Below, piece by piece: positions 21,915 to 31,193 of a stretch of 64,000 nt of DNA. The notes beneath the pieces are model-generated. The model was not told the DNA's origin, made no database searches, and saw only the letters and a program-made list of their open reading frames with translations. Source of the DNA: Moheibacter lacus (GTDB lineage: Bacteria; Bacteroidota; Bacteroidia; Flavobacteriales; Weeksellaceae); NCBI RefSeq assembly GCF_014042165.1, contig NZ_JACDZE010000001.1:454594-518593 (forward strand). The letters run 5' to 3'. Position 1 is the first letter of the stretch. Each line of letters begins with the position of its first letter. The position numbers and the translations under genes were made by a program.

Positions 21915-24452
21915 ATGAAAAAAAATTTATCCTTTTTTTTATTGCTATTATTTAATTCTTCCCTTTTTTCACAAATTGATTTTGGAGACAGAGTGAATAT
22001 TTATGACTCCAGTTTTACACTACCTGAAGATCGTTATGTAATTCTAATTGATGTTGACAATGACGGAGATAACGATGCGGTTTGTTTTTCTGAATGGCAT
22101 ACTACAAGAATTTATTGGTATGAAAATGTAAATGGTGATTTTAATTACAATCAAAGAAAACATATCGCAGAATTAGAATATTTACAAGACATCAGTGTGG
22201 GAGATATAGATGGAGATGGATTTAACGATATTCTAACCACACACTATTTTGAAAAGGAAATAATTTGGTTTAGAAATATAGATGGTAATACATTTTCAGA
22301 AGAAATTGAGATAGCAACATTACCTGAAGATTTTCCTCGTTTTCGAATGTTGCATTTAGCTGATATAGATGGAGATGGATTAAATGATATTTTGGCAGGT
22401 GCTCACGATGGAAATGGACTTTATAAAATGATAAATTTGGGTGATGGGAATTTTTCCGACCCTATTCATGTCTCTGATTTTTGGTTATATGTGAATGAAA
22501 TTAAGACGATTGATATTGACAATGATGGCGATTTAGATGTTTTTGTAGGATATTATTCTGAGGGTTTGTCGGTTTTAATTAACGATGGAACTGGTCAATT
22601 ATCAGATTCAATGAGTTTTAGTAGCTATGTTAATAATGGTAGAGGATTTTCATTTTCAGATTATAACAACGATGGACTAAAGGATGTTATTGTTGCTGAT
22701 GGTGATGATAAAATTGTCCTTTTTAGAACCACCATTGATGAAGATACTAATGAATTATCATTTGAAAGAATCGATTTATTAACTGGAATTAACCAACCAG
22801 GTCATGTCCAAATAACAGACATTGATAATGATGACGATCCTGATATTTTCTACAGTACATACGGTATAGGAGCTGTTTTTGGTTGGGTTGAAAATTTAGG
22901 TGGTACGTTTGGGGATTTTAATTTAATTAGAGATAATTTTTATGGTGCTACTTGTTTATTGGCGGATGATTTTAACAATGACAACAAATCGGATTTTATA
23001 TTATCCTTTTACAGTCATAGTAATATGGATCTAAGAACACCGGAAAGAATTTCCGTTTTTTATCCGGTGGAAAATAATCAGTTTGAAGAAGAATATCTTG
23101 ATTATTTCTTTATGGGTTTGTCTAAAATTGTAATCGAAGATTTTAATAATGATACTACAAAAGATTTAGGAGTGTTTGGTGGTTATGGTATGGCTTGGTT
23201 TGAAAATAAAGGAGATGGGAATTTAAGTTCTTATAGAATATTGGAAGAAACTGTGGCAGAAATGGGAAACTCAAATATATGGGAATATTTATCAGAAGAT
23301 TTTAATAACGATGGTTTAAATGATATAATAGCAACTTATTCAGGCAGAGCTATTGCAAAAATATTTAAAAATGAAGGAAGTAACAATTATTCTTTAGTAA
23401 ATATATATGAATCAACTTTACAGCATAAAATTGAATCCCCAATTCTATTGGACATAGATGGGGATGGTTTTAAAGATTTTTTGTATTTGTATATTGAAAA
23501 TTCAAACCATCGTCCTCATATTTATTGGATTCGAAATTTAAATGGACAAGGGTTTGAAAGTTTTGAAAATGCAACTGAAATCAATTTGGATTACCAAAAT
23601 TTTGCTTATCATAAATTCAAAACTGCTGATATAAACAATGATGGATTAATTGATTTGGTAGCTGGTTCTGATCTAAGCTGGAGAATTGATTGGTTTGAAA
23701 ACACTGGAAATGGTGTTTTCACCAGACGGAATCTAACAACCGTATCGCACCTATTAGATGATTATATAATTAAAGATATTGATAATGATGGTGATTTAGA
23801 TATAATAACATTTGATCAATATTATTATAACGATCCTTCCCCTATAAAATATTATAAAAATAATGGGAGTGGTACATTTTCAATGACGAATATAGATACA
23901 AATCAAAATGCTGAATCTCTTTATTTAGAAGATGTAAATAATGATAATCTACCCGATTTAATTGGCTGTTCAAATGATTCCCAAAATCAAAATGATTCAA
24001 GACAAGTTTTTGTCTATATCAACCAAGGGTCTAATTTTGGAAGTAAATTGGTAATAGAGGCTAATGTTGAAGAAATATATCTTGATTGTTCAGTTGGAGC
24101 ATTAGATATAAACAATGACAATAAGAATGATATATTTATTGTAGATGAATCGGATATAGTTGGCTATTATATAAATAACTCCATCCTTGAGATTGAGGAA
24201 ATTAATTCAAATGAAAATTCATTTACTGTATTTCCAAACCCATTTTCCGAAACCATCAATTGGTCTGACAACAGAAATTCACAAAATAACTCAATCTATT
24301 TGATTCAAATAAAGGATTTAACAGGTAAAAGTATTTACCAAAATACTCTAAAAAGCAATTATTTGGATTTGAAATTTTTATCAAAAGGGGTTTATTTACT
24401 TACAATCCAATCAAATGGAAATTCCTCCACTTACAAAATTATAAAAAAATGA
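21915..24452 (+). CDS. VCBS/FG-GAP repeat secreted protein, T9SS cargo
   Basis: An 845-residue secreted protein with a signal peptide (MKKNLSFFLLLLFNSSLFSQ). The body (about 35-760) consists of FG-GAP/VCBS-type repeats with Ca2+-binding loops such as DIDGDGFNDIL, DIDGDGLNDIL, DIDNDGDLDVF and DINNDGLIDLV, which probably fold as one or two beta-propellers. The C-terminus (about 772-845) starts with FTVFPNPFSETINW and ends with TYKIIKK, a type A T9SS sorting domain. Such proteins bind ligands or calcium at the cell surface. Its coding sequence is AT-rich like the LRR gene at 6095. The next gene overlaps its stop by 4 bases. Confidence 0.92.
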   Translation: MKKNLSFFLLLLFNSSLFSQIDFGDRVNIYDSSFTLPEDRYVILIDVDNDGDNDAVCFSEWHTTRIYWYENVNGDFNYNQRKHIAELEYLQDISVGDIDGDGFNDILTTHYFEKEIIWFRNIDGNTFSEEIEIATLPEDFPRFRMLHLADIDGDGLNDILAGAHDGNGLYKMINLGDGNFSDPIHVSDFWLYVNEIKTIDIDNDGDLDVFVGYYSEGLSVLINDGTGQLSDSMSFSSYVNNGRGFSFSDYNNDGLKDVIVADGDDKIVLFRTTIDEDTNELSFERIDLLTGINQPGHVQITDIDNDDDPDIFYSTYGIGAVFGWVENLGGTFGDFNLIRDNFYGATCLLADDFNNDNKSDFILSFYSHSNMDLRTPERISVFYPVENNQFEEEYLDYFFMGLSKIVIEDFNNDTTKDLGVFGGYGMAWFENKGDGNLSSYRILEETVAEMGNSNIWEYLSEDFNNDGLNDIIATYSGRAIAKIFKNEGSNNYSLVNIYESTLQHKIESPILLDIDGDGFKDFLYLYIENSNHRPHIYWIRNLNGQGFESFENATEINLDYQNFAYHKFKTADINNDGLIDLVAGSDLSWRIDWFENTGNGVFTRRNLTTVSHLLDDYIIKDIDNDGDLDIITFDQYYYNDPSPIKYYKNNGSGTFSMTNIDTNQNAESLYLEDVNNDNLPDLIGCSNDSQNQNDSRQVFVYINQGSNFGSKLVIEANVEEIYLDCSVGALDINNDNKNDIFIVDESDIVGYYINNSILEIEEINSNENSFTVFPNPFSETINWSDNRNSQNNSIYLIQIKDLTGKSIYQNTLKSNYLDLKFLSKGVYLLTIQSNGNSSTYKIIKK

Positions 24453-25129
24453 AAATCACCTTTTTAGGTCATGCCAGTTTGGGAATCGAAACCCGTGGAA
24501 AACACATCATCGTTGATCCTTTTATTTCAGGAAACGAATTGGCTAAGCACATTGATATCAACAGTTTACAAGCCGATTATATTTTGCTCACCCATGCGCA
24601 TCAAGACCATATTCTGGATGTGGAAACCATCGCTGAGCGAACCGGTGCAACCATCATTTGCAATGCGGAAATGTCCTACTATTATGGAAACAAAGGATTT
24701 AAGGTTATAGGAATGAATACCGGCGGAAAATTTGAAACGGATTTCATGCGCATCAAATCGACCATTGCTTTTCATTCGAGTTCATTCCCGGACGGTACTT
24801 ATGGCGGAAATCCAAATGGATATGTGATCGAAGCTGATGGAAAACGGATTTACATCGCGGGAGACACTTCTTTGACATACGAAATGAAGTTGATTCCGGA
24901 AACCATTGGTCAATTGGATTTGGCCGTTTTTCCGATTGGAGATCATTTTACGATGGGATTTGAGGACGCTTGTTTCGCTTCCGATTTTGTACAGTGCAAC
25001 AAAGTTTTGGGATATCATTTTGACACCTTTCCACCGATAAAAATCGATCACCAAGTGGCCCAAGATTTCTTTTCCGGAAAAGGAAAAAATTTGATTTTGT
25101 TGAACATCGGGGAGTCGATTGAGATTTAA
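24449..25129 (+). CDS. UPF0173 metal-dependent hydrolase
   Basis: A 226-residue metallo-beta-lactamase-fold protein of the UPF0173 group. The zinc motif is THAHQDHILD (H49, H51, D53, H54). Further ligands are in AGDTSLTYEM (about 137-146; the family pattern is G-D-T) and in the C-terminal GYHFDTFPPI (about 190-199). It is cytoplasmic and has no signal peptide. The substrate of the family is unknown. Its ATG overlaps the TGA of the secreted VCBS gene (ATGA), so translation is coupled, although the two proteins act in different compartments. Confidence 0.93.
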   Translation: MKITFLGHASLGIETRGKHIIVDPFISGNELAKHIDINSLQADYILLTHAHQDHILDVETIAERTGATIICNAEMSYYYGNKGFKVIGMNTGGKFETDFMRIKSTIAFHSSSFPDGTYGGNPNGYVIEADGKRIYIAGDTSLTYEMKLIPETIGQLDLAVFPIGDHFTMGFEDACFASDFVQCNKVLGYHFDTFPPIKIDHQVAQDFFSGKGKNLILLNIGESIEI

Positions 25130-25161
25130 ATTGAACTAATTAATACACAAATAATTAAAAC

Positions 25162-26766
25162 ATGAAAAACATTTTATTTTCGATCGTCGGACTTTTGGGG
25201 ATTTCTGCATTTTCCCAAACTTCGTATACGATTTATGATCAAATCGTTTTTTACGACGGATATGCCGCAACAGTTGACGAACCGGTTCCGGACGGAGTCG
25301 TCCGTATCAATAATGCGCGATACACGACCAAATTATCAGACGAAATGGTCAATAACCTATCCGCAGGTTCACTATCACTGGATGTCACCATCGGCGCGCT
25401 TTGTGACAATTATGATCGGTTGGGCGAAATCTTTTTGGCAATGGTTCCACAGGGAGCAACCGAATACGATTCAGATGCCGTTGAACGTATCGAAATCGCG
25501 CGTATCATCACGCCGTTTATGAATAAGAATATCAATCCTACGGAAGTTCCTTATCATTTTAAGCTGGACAATGTTGCCGAAATTTTTAACGACGCAACTT
25601 TAAATGCAGAATTTGATTTTTGGTTAGAATTTGAAGTTTTTGGTGTCCCCTACGCTGCACAAACACAGGTTGCAGGTTGCGCAGGAAGAATCGATGTGTT
25701 TGAAGGAACTTTGGTTTTTAACGTAGACGAACCTACAGAAACCTACACAAATCCTCATTTTCTTTTACCGCTTTCGGATTATGAAATTCTAAATAATTAC
25801 AATGCAACGGATGTTCCGGGCGAAACCACCAAAATCATCAATTTCACACTGGATGCTCCACAAGAAAATGTCGTTTTGTATCTGATCAGTTCCAATCACG
25901 GTGCCAATGCGGGAGGAGAAGAATACGAACGAAGAAAACATTATTTGTATTTGGATGACGAATTGATCCATCAATATGTTCCGGGTGGAAAATCTTGCGA
26001 GCCTTGGCGACAATTCAACACCCAAGGAAATGGAATCTACGGAACCGTTCCCAAAACCACACGTCAATGGTTGGAATTTAACAACTGGTGTCCCGGTGAT
26101 AAAATCCCAAACAGAGAAGTCGTTTTGGGCAATTTAGCAGCTGGAAACCACACCCTTAAACTGGATGTTCCCGATGCTGTTTTTGTAGGCGGAGAAGGCT
26201 ATTTCCCGATTTCCATGTATTTGCAAAATCGTAAAAGCGGTCAAATCATCTGTAAAGATCCGACGGACTTTGTGATCACTGAACAAATTGGCAATACCAT
26301 CACAACCAATTGGACAGAAAATGGCGATGCTGCAGAATGGGAAATCATGTATGGAAGAAGAGGCGTTCCATCACAAGAATTATTCCTGAGCGATACCGAT
26401 GGTGAAACCGGTTACCAATTGACCGATTTGACTGAAAACTGGTATTATTCACTTTATGTGAGATCGGTTTGTAGTGATGATCTTTCCAGCGGTTGGGTAG
26501 GACCAATTGACTCTGATAGAATTCTAGCTACATCCGATGCTGATTTGGCAAAAATTCAATTTTACCCCAATCCGGTTCAAGATGTTTTGCAAATTCAATC
26601 TGAAAAAGAAATTGAAACCGTTACCATCCTCAACATGGAAGGAAAAAAATTAAAAACAGAAACAGATACTACGATCAATTTCTCAGTTTATCCGGCAGGA
26701 AATTATTTGGTAATCGTCAAATTGAAAAATGGCGAAACCATCACCAAAAAAATCATGAAACGCTAA
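25162..26766 (+). CDS. PNGase F-like secreted protein, T9SS cargo
   Basis: A 534-residue secreted protein with a signal peptide (1-19, ending in SAFSQ). Residues about 25-185 and 195-360 match the two eight-stranded jelly rolls of peptide-N-glycosidase F. CDNYDR (81-86) aligns with the CDEWDR segment carrying the catalytic Asp of PNGase F, and GGEEYERRKH (251-260) lies where its Glu206 is found; NNWCPGDKIPNR (307-318) matches AGWCPGMAVPTR. A fibronectin type III domain (about 365-452) and a T9SS sorting domain (IQFYPNPVQ near 464, ending KKIMKR) follow. PNGase F removes N-glycans from proteins. Activity is not proven here. Confidence 0.85.
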   Translation: MKNILFSIVGLLGISAFSQTSYTIYDQIVFYDGYAATVDEPVPDGVVRINNARYTTKLSDEMVNNLSAGSLSLDVTIGALCDNYDRLGEIFLAMVPQGATEYDSDAVERIEIARIITPFMNKNINPTEVPYHFKLDNVAEIFNDATLNAEFDFWLEFEVFGVPYAAQTQVAGCAGRIDVFEGTLVFNVDEPTETYTNPHFLLPLSDYEILNNYNATDVPGETTKIINFTLDAPQENVVLYLISSNHGANAGGEEYERRKHYLYLDDELIHQYVPGGKSCEPWRQFNTQGNGIYGTVPKTTRQWLEFNNWCPGDKIPNREVVLGNLAAGNHTLKLDVPDAVFVGGEGYFPISMYLQNRKSGQIICKDPTDFVITEQIGNTITTNWTENGDAAEWEIMYGRRGVPSQELFLSDTDGETGYQLTDLTENWYYSLYVRSVCSDDLSSGWVGPIDSDRILATSDADLAKIQFYPNPVQDVLQIQSEKEIETVTILNMEGKKLKTETDTTINFSVYPAGNYLVIVKLKNGETITKKIMKR

Positions 26767-26787
26767 TTCAAATTGACCATAAAATCA

Positions 26788-26821
26788 AAAAACCTCGAAC
26801 TGAATAATTCGAGGTTTTTAT
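26788..26821 (+). terminator. bidirectional terminator between the PNGase-like and M3 peptidase genes
   Basis: AAAAACCTCGAA (26788-26799) and TTCGAGGTTTTT (26808-26819) form a 12-base stem with an eight-base loop. A and T runs on both sides let it serve both convergent genes. Confidence 0.88.
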
Positions 26822-26846
26822 TTTGATTCAATTTGAATTTTTCAAG

Positions 26847-28976
26847 TCAATTAAATCCTTTGCTCTCCAAAATGGCATCCACTTTAGGATCTGTTCCACG
26901 AAAAGATTTATAGGCTTCTTTATATTCCAAAGTATTTCCTTTTGAAAGAATCATTTCGCGATAACGTTGACCATTTTCACGATTGAGTCCACCTTTTTCA
27001 TCAAACCATTTTCCGGTATCCAGCGCCAACATTTCTGTCCACAAATAGGCATAATAACTTCCGGCATATCCGCCACCAAACACATGGTTAAAATACGTAG
27101 CACGGTACCTCGGCGGTACATTTTCCATCCATAAATTATCTTCTGTCAAAGATGATTTCTCAAATTCATTTACATCAAATTCCTTATCCAAAACGCTCAA
27201 GGTATGGTAATTAAAATCCAAAACGGCTGCACCTAAAGTTTCACCATAAGCAAATCCTTGGTTAAATTGAGCAGCTTTTTTCAATTTGTCAATTAAAGAT
27301 TGCGGAATCACTTCTCCCGTTTTATGGTGAATGGCATAGTTTTTCAAAACTTCAGGATGCAAAGTCCAGTGTTCGTTCGCTTGAGACGGATATTCCACAA
27401 AATCTCTGGCAACCGAAGTTCCGGAAAGCGATGGATAATTTTGGTCAGCAAAAAACCCATGCAAAGCATGCCCAAATTCGTGGAACAAAGTTTCTACCTC
27501 ATCGTAGGTCAAAAGCGCCGGTTCTCCTGAAGCAGGTTTGGTGTAATTGCAAACATTGTAAATCACCGGTTTTTTATTCAAAAGATGGGATTGGGTCACA
27601 AAATTGCTCATCCAGGCTCCTCCTCTTTTGCTTTCTCTTTTGAAGAAATCTCCATAAAACAAGCCCAATAAAGTTCCGTCTTCTTCAAAAAGTTCGTAGA
27701 CCATCACATCCGGATGATAAGTCGGAATATCAGTTCTCTGTTTAAATGTGATCCCAAATAATTTCGTTGCCGAATAAAAAACGCCTTTTTCCAATACATT
27801 TTTCAATTCGAAATAAGGTTTCAATTGTCCTTCATCCAAATCGTATTTTTCTTTGCGAACTTGTTCCGCATAATACGTCCAATCCCAAGGTTTTAACTCA
27901 AAATCTCCTCCATCTGATTTGATTTTTTCTTGCAAAACCTTTGCTTCCTCACCTGCCGCTTTTACCGTTCCAGGAACCAATTGTGCAAAGAAACTGTCTA
28001 CCGTTTCGGTCGTTTTCACCATCGTATCTTGTAAATTCCAAGCTGCATAAGATGGAAAACCGAGCAAATTGGCTTTCTCAATTCTCAATTTCACAATCTC
28101 AGCGATGATGTCCAGAGTTGAATATTCACCACCATCGGTTCTGCTCCAAGCTTTTTGGAACAAATTTTCACGGACTTTCCGGTCTTTGATGATAGATGTA
28201 AACGGTTGTTGTGTCGTATTTTGAATCGGAATTTTCCATTCCATTTTTCCTTCCACTTTGATAGAATTGATTTCACTTTGGGTCAATCCATTTAATTTGG
28301 CAGTGTCTCGGATGATAAAAGCCAAATTATTTGTGGCTTCCAATAAAGTTTGTCCAAATTGGTTTTCAAGTGAAGCCAACTTTCCATTGATTCCTTTCAG
28401 ACTCTCCTTTTCATCATCATTCAAATTGGCTCCGGCTTTTACAAATTCCTGGTATTTCACTTCAACCAATTTCAAATCTTCTCCTTTCAATGCCAATTTT
28501 TCACGATCTTCATAAATCGTTTTGATACGCTGAAACAATTTGGTGTTCAATAAAATATTGTCAGTGTGCGCCGCAAATTTGGGAGCCATTTCAGCATCTA
28601 ACTTTTTCAGTGTTTCATTTGTATTTGCTCCGGTTAAGGCATAAAAAACATTGGAAACACGGTCGATCAATTCATGCGCTTTCTCCATTTCAACAAAAGT
28701 GTTTTCAAAAGTCGGCGCTTCGGGATTATTGGCAATTTTTTCAATTGCCTCCGATTCTACCTGAAAAGCATATTCCAAAGCAGGTTGGAAATGTTCATCC
28801 TTTATTTTAGTGAAATCAGGCGCAAAATAAGGCAAGGAACTCTCCTGTACTAAAGGGTTTTCTTTCATTTGTTCTGCTGTAAATTTGGTAACATCTGTTG
28901 CGTCTGATTTTTTATCGTTGCAACTTAAAAACAGGCAAGCCATCAAACTTACCATCGCGATTTTTTTTATTTTCAT
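26847..28976 (-). CDS. M3 family metallopeptidase lipoprotein (Dcp-like)
   Basis: A 709-residue protein with a type II signal peptide (MKIKKIAMVSLMACLFLSCND; lipobox LFLSC). The catalytic zinc motif is TLFHEFGHALHGF (near residue 500) and the downstream Glu ligand lies about 25 residues later within the peptidase M3 domain. Length and YKEAYKSFRGTDPKVDAIL at the C-terminus fit the peptidyl-dipeptidase Dcp/oligopeptidase A group. It should act in the periplasm, lipid-anchored, releasing dipeptides from peptides. It is a single-gene unit that ends at a shared terminator; a long inverted repeat lies 42-88 bases upstream of its start. Confidence 0.94.
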   Translation of the reverse strand: MKIKKIAMVSLMACLFLSCNDKKSDATDVTKFTAEQMKENPLVQESSLPYFAPDFTKIKDEHFQPALEYAFQVESEAIEKIANNPEAPTFENTFVEMEKAHELIDRVSNVFYALTGANTNETLKKLDAEMAPKFAAHTDNILLNTKLFQRIKTIYEDREKLALKGEDLKLVEVKYQEFVKAGANLNDDEKESLKGINGKLASLENQFGQTLLEATNNLAFIIRDTAKLNGLTQSEINSIKVEGKMEWKIPIQNTTQQPFTSIIKDRKVRENLFQKAWSRTDGGEYSTLDIIAEIVKLRIEKANLLGFPSYAAWNLQDTMVKTTETVDSFFAQLVPGTVKAAGEEAKVLQEKIKSDGGDFELKPWDWTYYAEQVRKEKYDLDEGQLKPYFELKNVLEKGVFYSATKLFGITFKQRTDIPTYHPDVMVYELFEEDGTLLGLFYGDFFKRESKRGGAWMSNFVTQSHLLNKKPVIYNVCNYTKPASGEPALLTYDEVETLFHEFGHALHGFFADQNYPSLSGTSVARDFVEYPSQANEHWTLHPEVLKNYAIHHKTGEVIPQSLIDKLKKAAQFNQGFAYGETLGAAVLDFNYHTLSVLDKEFDVNEFEKSSLTEDNLWMENVPPRYRATYFNHVFGGGYAGSYYAYLWTEMLALDTGKWFDEKGGLNRENGQRYREMILSKGNTLEYKEAYKSFRGTDPKVDAILESKGFN

Positions 28977-29017
28977 TGTTTATTTTTTGTTTTTCAATTG
29001 CCACATGCAACCTTAGA

Positions 29018-29064
29018 TGATTAAAATAATCATTACACTCTGTGTTTAAAGATTATTTTAATCA
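29018..29064. repeat. 14-base inverted repeat upstream of the M3 peptidase gene
   Basis: TGATTAAAATAATC (29018-29031) and GATTATTTTAATCA (29051-29064) are exact reverse complements around a 19-base spacer. Each arm is itself a near-palindrome (GATTA-nnn-TAATC). The arms lie 42-88 bases upstream of the peptidase start, so they may be a pair of operator sites. Confidence 0.6.
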
Positions 29065-29145
29065 TTTCGGTTTCATACTCAATTTTTGACGAATCCCAAA
29101 TGTAGGAAATTCAGCGTTAGGAATCCTTCTAATTTAGCCAAATAA

Positions 29146-29171
29146 AAACGGCTGAATCACTCCAGCCGTTT
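29146..29171 (-). terminator. terminator of the vWA gene
   Basis: AAACGGCTG (29146-29154) pairs with CAGCCGTTT (29163-29171) around an eight-base loop. On the minus strand the stem is followed by T-rich DNA (TTTTTATT across 29141-29148), as expected for the gene ending at 29201. Confidence 0.82.
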
Positions 29172-29200
29172 CCAAACACTAAATAGGACAATGAAAAAAT

Positions 29201-30796
29201 TTATAAATCCTCTGCTTTTCGTACCAAACTCAAAAATTCGGAACGATAACCTTCTTCATCACTTCCTACTCCGTTTTTCGCCCAATTCTTTACATCTTCA
29301 TAATTGTAATTCGTGGCAAATTTGGAATCGCGTAACAACAACCCAAATCCGGCAACCGCACCGACAAATTGTTGATCTTGACTCGCCGAATTCCAATTTT
29401 TCAAATCCGAAGTTTTTACAATTTGTGTAATCAATTTACTTGTTTCCGATTCGATTGGTTTGTACCGTAATTTTAACGTCACCAAATCAGAAGAATTTCC
29501 TCCTGTCGATTGGGTTTGGTATTTCAATGGATCAACACTTCCGGCATTGGTTTTTCCTCCTTTTGGAACGATTTCATAAATCGCCGTTACGTTGTGTCCC
29601 GCACCCAATTCGCCTGCGTCTTTGGTGTCATCATTAAAATCTTCATCGTTTAACAAACGGTTCTCATAGCCGATTAATCGATATTCTTCCACGGTATTTG
29701 GATTGAATTCCACTTGAATTTTTACGTCTTTTGCGATCGTAAATAAATTGGCGGTCAATTCTTTTTTGAATACTTTTTGGGCTTCGCCCCAATTGTAGAT
29801 GTAAAAATAATTTCCGTTTCCTTTGTTGGAGATGGCTTCCATCGTTTGGTCGTTGTAATTTCCCATTCCAAATCCGCAAATGGTTAAGAAAACTTTGGAT
29901 TTTGCTTCTTTTTGAATCAAATCCATCAATCCGCTTTCCGACGTATTTCCCACGTTAAAATCACCATCTGTCGCCAAAATCACACGGTTATTTCCGTTTT
30001 CGATGAAATTTTCACGGGCAATTTGATAAGCTTTCTCGATTCCACCTGCGCCATTTGTCGAACCACCAGAAACCAAATTATCCAAAGCTTCTTCTATTTT
30101 TTCTAAATTTTTTACCGATGTACTTTCCAGCGCCACACCTGCATCTCCGGCATAGGTTACGATGGCCACCTTGCTTTTTGGGTCTAAATTTTGCGCCATC
30201 AACTTAAAGGAACGCACCAACAAAGGCAATTTATTTGGATCGCTCATCGAACCCGAAACATCGACCAAAAACACCAAATTGGAGGGTTGTAAATGATCAT
30301 AATCCAATTTTTTTCCCTGAATTCCTATGCGCAATAATTGGTTTTCGTTATTCCAAGGCGCTTCTGTCAATTCCGTCGTTACGGAAAAGGGCGTTTCTCC
30401 GGTTGGATTTGGGTAATCATACGAGAAATAATTGATCATTTCTTCTATGCGTACCGCTCCTTTTTCCGGTTTCTGACCCATTTCTATAAATCGACGAACG
30501 TTGGCATACGAGGCATTGTCCACATCGATAGAAAAAGTCGAAAGCGGATTTTGTTTGGCATTTTTAAATTCGTTTTCCACGATTTCCGCATAGCGTTCCG
30601 TGTTATGTTGCACAGCTGCGGGTTCGCCTTCGGGAGCCGGAGCGATTTCATAATTGGCTTCATCGGCCGACTCAACCGAATACTCTTCCATTTTGTAATT
30701 TGGATTTTGATTTCCACAGGAATTCAATCCAAAAAGGATCGCGGTAGAAAAGACTACAACTCCTAAACTTCTTTTGATTAAATGGTTTCGTTTCAT
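29201..30796 (-). CDS. YfbK-like vWA domain lipoprotein
   Basis: From ATG at 30796 the protein has 531 residues; a longer frame to 30853 is not needed. The N-terminus MKRNHLIKRSLGVVV...LNSCGNQ is a lipoprotein signal. Residues about 80-170 match the YfbK N-terminal domain (NPLSTFSIDVDNASYANVRRF), followed by a von Willebrand A domain with the MIDAS motif VDVSGSMSD (near 175) and ILATDGDFNVG (near 270). The C-terminal 170 residues are a DUF3520-type domain. Members occur in Gram-negative envelopes with unknown ligands; vWA domains bind proteins in a metal-dependent way. It is a single gene. Confidence 0.93.
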   Translation of the reverse strand: MKRNHLIKRSLGVVVFSTAILFGLNSCGNQNPNYKMEEYSVESADEANYEIAPAPEGEPAAVQHNTERYAEIVENEFKNAKQNPLSTFSIDVDNASYANVRRFIEMGQKPEKGAVRIEEMINYFSYDYPNPTGETPFSVTTELTEAPWNNENQLLRIGIQGKKLDYDHLQPSNLVFLVDVSGSMSDPNKLPLLVRSFKLMAQNLDPKSKVAIVTYAGDAGVALESTSVKNLEKIEEALDNLVSGGSTNGAGGIEKAYQIARENFIENGNNRVILATDGDFNVGNTSESGLMDLIQKEAKSKVFLTICGFGMGNYNDQTMEAISNKGNGNYFYIYNWGEAQKVFKKELTANLFTIAKDVKIQVEFNPNTVEEYRLIGYENRLLNDEDFNDDTKDAGELGAGHNVTAIYEIVPKGGKTNAGSVDPLKYQTQSTGGNSSDLVTLKLRYKPIESETSKLITQIVKTSDLKNWNSASQDQQFVGAVAGFGLLLRDSKFATNYNYEDVKNWAKNGVGSDEEGYRSEFLSLVRKAEDL

Positions 30797-31193
30797 CTGT
30801 TTCGTTTTTAATAATTGATGCAACGAAGTAAAAAAGCGTTGGGCGGAAGTCAAGAAAAAACACTTGTAAAGTTTTTGTTTAGTGGGTTTTTCAATTTTGT
30901 AAATGAAGATGCAATTTACAAATGCCTATTTTCCAATTAATTAAAAAAATATTCAAGGTTAATAATCCTATTGAATATCAACTTTGGAGATTTATGCATT
31001 GATGAAAAATCTACGGTAATGTTTTGAAACTTTATGAACTAAATTTAATCTTAGGATTAAAAAAACTGCCTTCAAATTTTATTATTTGTAAAACAATATA
31101 TCATAATATTGTAAAATATTTTATTATAAATATGTAAAGTATAAGCACACTAATATGTAAAATAAAATGTATATTTGAGAAAATAAATGGTTT
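30797..31193. other. AT-rich intergenic region before the AAA/DUF4143 gene
   Basis: About 397 bases separate divergent genes and hold no credible frame. The right half is very AT-rich. It contains an inverted repeat TGTAAAT/ATTTACA (30898-30904 and 30914-30920), the palindrome AATATTGTAAAATATT near 31112, and a perfect -7 element TATATTTG (31170-31177) 16 bases before the next start. No -33 TTG is seen at standard spacing. Confidence 0.45.
31170..31177 (+). promoter_or_regulatory. -7 element (TATATTTG) of the AAA/DUF4143 gene
   Basis: TATATTTG fits TAnnTTTG in full and precedes the ATG at 31194 by 16 bases. Confidence 0.5.
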
